64,000 bases of DNA from Allostella vacuolata (lineage in GTDB: Bacteria; Pseudomonadota; Alphaproteobacteria; ATCC43930; Allostellaceae). Numbering within the stretch: the stretch's first letter is position 1; the number at the start of each line of letters is the position of its first letter. The notes beneath the pieces are model-generated. The model ran no database searches, was not told the origin of the DNA, and was given only the letters and a program-made list of their open reading frames with translations. The translations under genes and the position numbers were made by a program. Location: contig AP019702.1 in the NCBI GenBank assembly GCA_006739055.1, positions 3,311,388-3,375,387 of the forward strand. The letters are read 5' to 3'. Below are positions 60,863 to 64,000 of this stretch, piece after piece.

Positions 60863-61315
60863 TCAGCCGCGGCCGCGATAGGTCGGCACGTCCTGCGGCG
60901 GGATCCACACGCCCTCGGGCGCGGCGCCCGTCTGGTAGAAGACGTCGATCGGCATGCCGCCGCGCGGGTACCAGTAGCCGCCGATGCGCAGCCACTCCGG
61001 CGCGATCTCGGCCACCAGCCGGCGGGCGATGTCGACCGTGCAGGCCTCGTGGAAGGCGCCGTGGTTGCGGAAGGAGCCGAGATAGAGCTTCAGCGACTTG
61101 CTCTCGACGATCCAGCCGCGCGGCACGTAGTCGATGACGAGGTGCGCGAAATCCGGCTGGCCGGTGATCGGGCACAGCGAGGTGAATTCGGGCGCCGTGA
61201 AGCGCACGCAGTAGCGGAGGTCGGCATGCGGGTTGCCTACCCGCTCCAACCGTGCCTCGTCCGGCGAGGCGGGCAGCGCCGTCATCCGCCCCAGTTGGGT
61301 CAGTCCTTCGGTCAT
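60863..61315 (-). CDS. queF: NADPH-dependent 7-cyano-7-deazaguanine reductase (preQ1 synthase)
   Basis: 150 aa, the short (unimodular) QueF class. The catalytic Cys48 and Asp55 lie in [13 protein letters not shown], and [19 protein letters not shown] is the substrate-binding segment. ATG 61315 is in a 4-base overlap with the tgt stop, so it is translated by coupling. Converts preQ0 to preQ1 for insertion by Tgt. Confidence 0.95.
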   Translation of the reverse strand: MTEGLTQLGRMTALPASPDEARLERVGNPHADLRYCVRFTAPEFTSLCPITGQPDFAHLVIDYVPRGWIVESKSLKLYLGSFRNHGAFHEACTVDIARRLVAEIAPEWLRIGGYWYPRGGMPIDVFYQTGAAPEGVWIPPQDVPTYRGRG

Positions 61316-62448
61316 GTCCCTTCCCCGGCGGGAATGTCGCCCGCGGCCCAGCCGCGGTGCAGGTCGGCCAGATGGGCGTCGAGGCGCCCGTCGACAATGG
61401 CCTGGCGCAGCCCGGCCATCAGGTCCTGGTAGTATTGGATGTTGTGCCACGTCAGCAGCACCGAACCCAGGATCTCGTTCGCCTTGAAGAGATGGTGCAG
61501 GTAGGCGCGCGAGTGGTTGCGGCAGGCCGGGCAGGCGCAGTCGGCATCGAGCGGCCGCGGGTCGTCGGCATGGCGGGCATTGCGGATGTTGACGGTGCCG
61601 CGCCGGGTGAAGCCCTGGGCGGTGCGGCCGGAGCGGGTCGGCATCACGCAGTCGAACATGTCGATGCCGCGGGCGACTGCGCCCGCGATGTCCTCCGGCC
61701 GGCCGACGCCCATCAGGTAGCGCGGCCGGTCGGCCGGCAGCATCGGCGCGGTATAGGCGACCGTCTCGAACATCGCCGCCTGCCCCTCGCCCACCGCCAG
61801 CCCGCCGATGGCATAGCCGTGGAAGCCGATCGCCGTCAGGGCTGCCACCGATTCCGCGCGCAGATCGGGATAGACGCTGCCCTGGACGATGCCGAACAGG
61901 CCATAGCCCGGGCGCTCGACGAAGGCCTCGCGGCTGCGCTCCGCCCAGCGCATCGACAGCCGCATGGAGGCCGCCGCCACCTCCTCGGTCGCCGGGAAGG
62001 GGGTGCATTCGTCGAAGGCCATGGTGATGTCGGCATCCAGCAGGTACTGGATCGCGATCGAGCGCTCCGGCGTCAGCGTGTGGGCACTGCCGTCGAGGTG
62101 GGAGCGGAAGGTGACCCCGTTCTCGTCGATCTTGCGCAGGCCGGCCAGGGACATGACCTGGAAGCCGCCGGAATCGGTCAGGATCGGGCGGTCCCAGCCC
62201 ATGAAGCGGTGCAGGCCGCCCAACCGCGCCACCCGCTCCGCCCCCGGCCGCAGCATCAGGTGATAGGTGTTGCCGAGCACGATCTCCGCGCCGGTGGCGG
62301 CGACCGCGTCGGCCGTCATCGCCTTGACCGTGCCGGCGGTGCCGACCGGCATGAAGGCCGGCGTCTCGACCGTGCCGTGGCCGGTCGTGATGCGCCCGCG
62401 CCGCGCCGCGCCATCGGTCGCCAGCAGCTCGAAGCCGAGGCCGCTCAT
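61312..62448 (-). CDS. tgt: tRNA-guanine transglycosylase
   Basis: Exchanges G34 of Asp/Asn/His/Tyr tRNAs for preQ1. 378 aa with [23 protein letters not shown] (catalytic Asp), [25 protein letters not shown] (nucleophile Asp) and the zinc site [18 protein letters not shown]. The ATG at 62448 overlaps the queA stop by 4 bases. Confidence 0.97.
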   Translation of the reverse strand: MSGLGFELLATDGAARRGRITTGHGTVETPAFMPVGTAGTVKAMTADAVAATGAEIVLGNTYHLMLRPGAERVARLGGLHRFMGWDRPILTDSGGFQVMSLAGLRKIDENGVTFRSHLDGSAHTLTPERSIAIQYLLDADITMAFDECTPFPATEEVAAASMRLSMRWAERSREAFVERPGYGLFGIVQGSVYPDLRAESVAALTAIGFHGYAIGGLAVGEGQAAMFETVAYTAPMLPADRPRYLMGVGRPEDIAGAVARGIDMFDCVMPTRSGRTAQGFTRRGTVNIRNARHADDPRPLDADCACPACRNHSRAYLHHLFKANEILGSVLLTWHNIQYYQDLMAGLRQAIVDGRLDAHLADLHRGWAAGDIPAGEGT

Positions 62449-63473
62449 GGCGCCCGCTCGATCAGGCAGGCATCGCCGTAGGAATAGAAGCGGTAGCCGG
62501 CGGCGATCGCGTGGGCATAGGCGGCCCGCATCCGGTCCAGCCCGGCCAGGGCCGAGACCAGCATGAAGAGGGTGGAACGCGGCAGGTGGAAGTTGGTCAT
62601 GAGCAGATCGACGACCTGAAAGCGATAGCCGGGAAGGATGAAGATGTCCGTGGTGCCGGAGAAGGGGCGCACGCGCCCCGCCTCGCCCGCCGCCGCCTCC
62701 AGCAGCCGCAGCGAGGTGGTGCCGACGGCCACGACCCGGCCGCCGCGGGCGCGCGCCTGGTCGATCGCCGCCACCGCCTCCGGGCCGACCTCGCCCCATT
62801 CGGCGTGCATGCGGTGGTCGGCCGCGCGCTCCGCCTTGACCGGCAGGAAGGTGCCGGCGCCGACATGCAGCGTCACCACCGTGCGCCGGATGCCGGCAGC
62901 GTCGAGCGCGGCCAGCAGGTCGGGCGTGAAATGCAGGCCGGCCGTGGGCGCTGCCACCGCCCCGTCGCGGGCGGCGAACAGGGTCTGGTAGTCGGCGCGG
63001 TCGCCGTCGCCCTCCGTCCCGCCGCGGATGTAGGGCGGCAGCGGCATCCGGCCGTGGCGCTCCAGGGCCGCCAGAAGGGCCGGCCCGGCGGCGGAAAAGC
63101 GCAGGGCCACCTCGCCGCCCTCCCCCTTGCCCGTCACCTCGGCCGACAGGTCGTCCGCGAACTGGACGATGTCGCCCGGGCGCAGGCGCTTGGCCGGACG
63201 GGCGAAGGCCAGCCAGCGATCCTCCCCCTCCCGCAGGTGCAGGGTCACCTCGACCGTGGCGGCGCCGCGCCGTCCGGTGAGGCGGGCGGGGATGACGCGG
63301 GTGTCGTTGGACACCAGCAGGTCGCCCGGCCGCAGCAGCCGCGGCAGGTCGCGCACGCCATGGTCGGCCAGCTCGCGGCCGATGGCGAGCAGCCGGGCGG
63401 CGTCGCGCGGTCGCGCCGGGGCCTGGGCGATCCGGTCGGCGGGCAGGTCGAAGTCGAAATCGGCGGTCAGCAT
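62445..63473 (-). CDS. queA: S-adenosylmethionine:tRNA ribosyltransferase-isomerase
   Basis: 342 aa, complete QueA beginning [20 protein letters not shown] and containing [33 protein letters not shown] and the [15 protein letters not shown] end. Makes epoxyqueuosine from preQ1 in tRNA using the ribosyl part of SAM. First gene of queA-tgt-queF-queG, the complete late pathway; each of the first three junctions overlaps by 4 bases. Confidence 0.96.
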   Translation of the reverse strand: MLTADFDFDLPADRIAQAPARPRDAARLLAIGRELADHGVRDLPRLLRPGDLLVSNDTRVIPARLTGRRGAATVEVTLHLREGEDRWLAFARPAKRLRPGDIVQFADDLSAEVTGKGEGGEVALRFSAAGPALLAALERHGRMPLPPYIRGGTEGDGDRADYQTLFAARDGAVAAPTAGLHFTPDLLAALDAAGIRRTVVTLHVGAGTFLPVKAERAADHRMHAEWGEVGPEAVAAIDQARARGGRVVAVGTTSLRLLEAAAGEAGRVRPFSGTTDIFILPGYRFQVVDLLMTNFHLPRSTLFMLVSALAGLDRMRAAYAHAIAAGYRFYSYGDACLIERAP

Positions 63474-63706
63474 TCGGGCGGCAGATATAGGGGGGAGTGC
63501 CGCCCGACGCGAGGATCGTCGATGCCGCGGCCCGGTCGGGCGCCGTCGATGTGGTTGCCGACCATGGACCGACCCGCTGCGACCATCCTTTCGGCATGCG
63601 ATCGGCGCGCTTGAGATTCGGGACGCCCTCGCCCAATCTGACCGTCACAACTTCGCAATCCCGCAACCAACCCCAGATCGCCCTGCGGCGATGGAAAGGG
63701 TGTTCC

Positions 63707-64000
63707 ATGCGCGGCGGCTTCACCGTCAATCCCCTGCCCAACTCCCCCTTCGGCGGCCTGCTGCGCCTGGAGGGCGTGTCGGGCCCCGGCTACACCCAGG
63801 CCCTGATCGAGGCGGCCGAGGCCGAGCCTGCGGCCATTCCGGACGCTCTGGCCGAGCATGAGGGGCTGCTGCTGCTGCCGGGGATGAACGCCATCGCCCA
63901 GGCGCCCGAGCTGCTCGTGCGCCTGAGCCGGCTGTTCGGGTCGGAGGTCGAGAATTATCACGAGACCCTGACCGAGCCGACCAAGGTGCACGAGACGGTG
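63707..64000 (+). CDS. TauD/TfdA-family dioxygenase, N-terminal part
   Basis: 98 codons, open to the window edge. The N-terminus [17 protein letters not shown] and the segment [29 protein letters not shown], then [10 protein letters not shown], resemble the beginning of Fe(II)/2-oxoglutarate-dependent taurine-dioxygenase-type proteins; the His-x-Asp metal motif would lie beyond the window. GGAAAGGG is 7 bases before ATG 63707. The 233 bases upstream are divergent spacer to queA with no recognisable site. Confidence 0.75.
   Translation, partial: MRGGFTVNPLPNSPFGGLLRLEGVSGPGYTQALIEAAEAEPAAIPDALAEHEGLLLLPGMNAIAQAPELLVRLSRLFGSEVENYHETLTEPTKVHETV

Overview
The window is 64 kb of very GC-rich DNA that reads as the chromosome of a free-living alphaproteobacterium, probably of Rhodospirillales/Acetobacterales type. 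The markers are a MucR/Ros regulator, a RibB protein carrying a degenerate GTP-cyclohydrolase II domain, a K+-independent H+-pyrophosphatase, a Mg-type HemB, an rpiB-glyA-nrdR-ribD-ribE-ribBA-ribH-nusB-thiL cluster, a complete Liv transporter with a DUF6867-type small membrane protein, and an alphaproteobacterial Zur box. The genus cannot be fixed from the sequence alone. Almost all of the DNA is densely coding; there is no prophage, transposase, CRISPR array, rRNA or tRNA that I could see.

Layout. 1-4.1 kb: the end of a 5-oxoprolinase subunit gene, hppA and an MFS transporter. 4.1-11.3 kb (minus strand): one long housekeeping run from rpiB to thiL holding glycine/serine metabolism, NrdR and nearly all riboflavin synthesis. 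11.6-12.1 kb: mucR. 12.2-17.8 kb (minus): branched-chain amino acid ABC transporter livH-livM-livG-livF-DUF6867-livK. 17.9-19.2 kb: glutaryl-CoA dehydrogenase.

19.3-31.7 kb is the most unusual part: a same-strand tandem array of five paralogues of one secreted protein type. Each intact copy (852-858 aa) is a seven-blade FG-GAP (integrin-alpha-like) propeller, a poly-proline hinge, one cadherin-like/Big-type domain, 13 uninterrupted RTX nonapeptides and a C-terminal type I secretion end. The first copy is a wreck (ATG changed to ACG, one blade left of seven, frameshifted RTX, truncated) lying between short inverted repeats. The array shows blade mosaicism, near-identical 3' halves in the last two copies, and in three copies a GC-rich leader hairpin that covers the ribosome-binding site. 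No type I exporter genes are nearby.

31.8-33.8 kb (minus): valine catabolism (3-hydroxyisobutyryl-CoA hydrolase, mmsB). 34-39.8 kb: hemB, a MarR-GNAT fusion regulator behind a perfect 32-bp palindrome and coupled to an EamA exporter, an alpha/beta hydrolase, a PleD-like diguanylate cyclase and a second EamA exporter. 39.9-46.1 kb: CoA-transferase, aldehyde dehydrogenase, penicillin-acylase-family hydrolase and threonine ammonia-lyase; then a convergent hybrid histidine kinase. 47.9-52.0 kb: a copper-handling set (DUF2946, YcnI/DUF1775, TonB receptor, a small exported protein, PCu(A)C). 52.1-54.0 kb: a Zur-controlled zinc-scarcity pair (CobW-type GTPase and DUF1826). 54-59.1 kb: a 2-hydroxyacid dehydrogenase, a complete DctPQM TRAP transporter and a gluconolactonase-like enzyme. 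59.2-63.5 kb (minus): MazEF and a queuosine operon queA-tgt-queF-queG. The window ends inside a TauD/TfdA-type dioxygenase gene.

Start codons were chosen from ribosome-binding sites, overlaps and family conservation; where this is uncertain the entry says so. All functional calls are from reading the translated sequence by eye, without database search.
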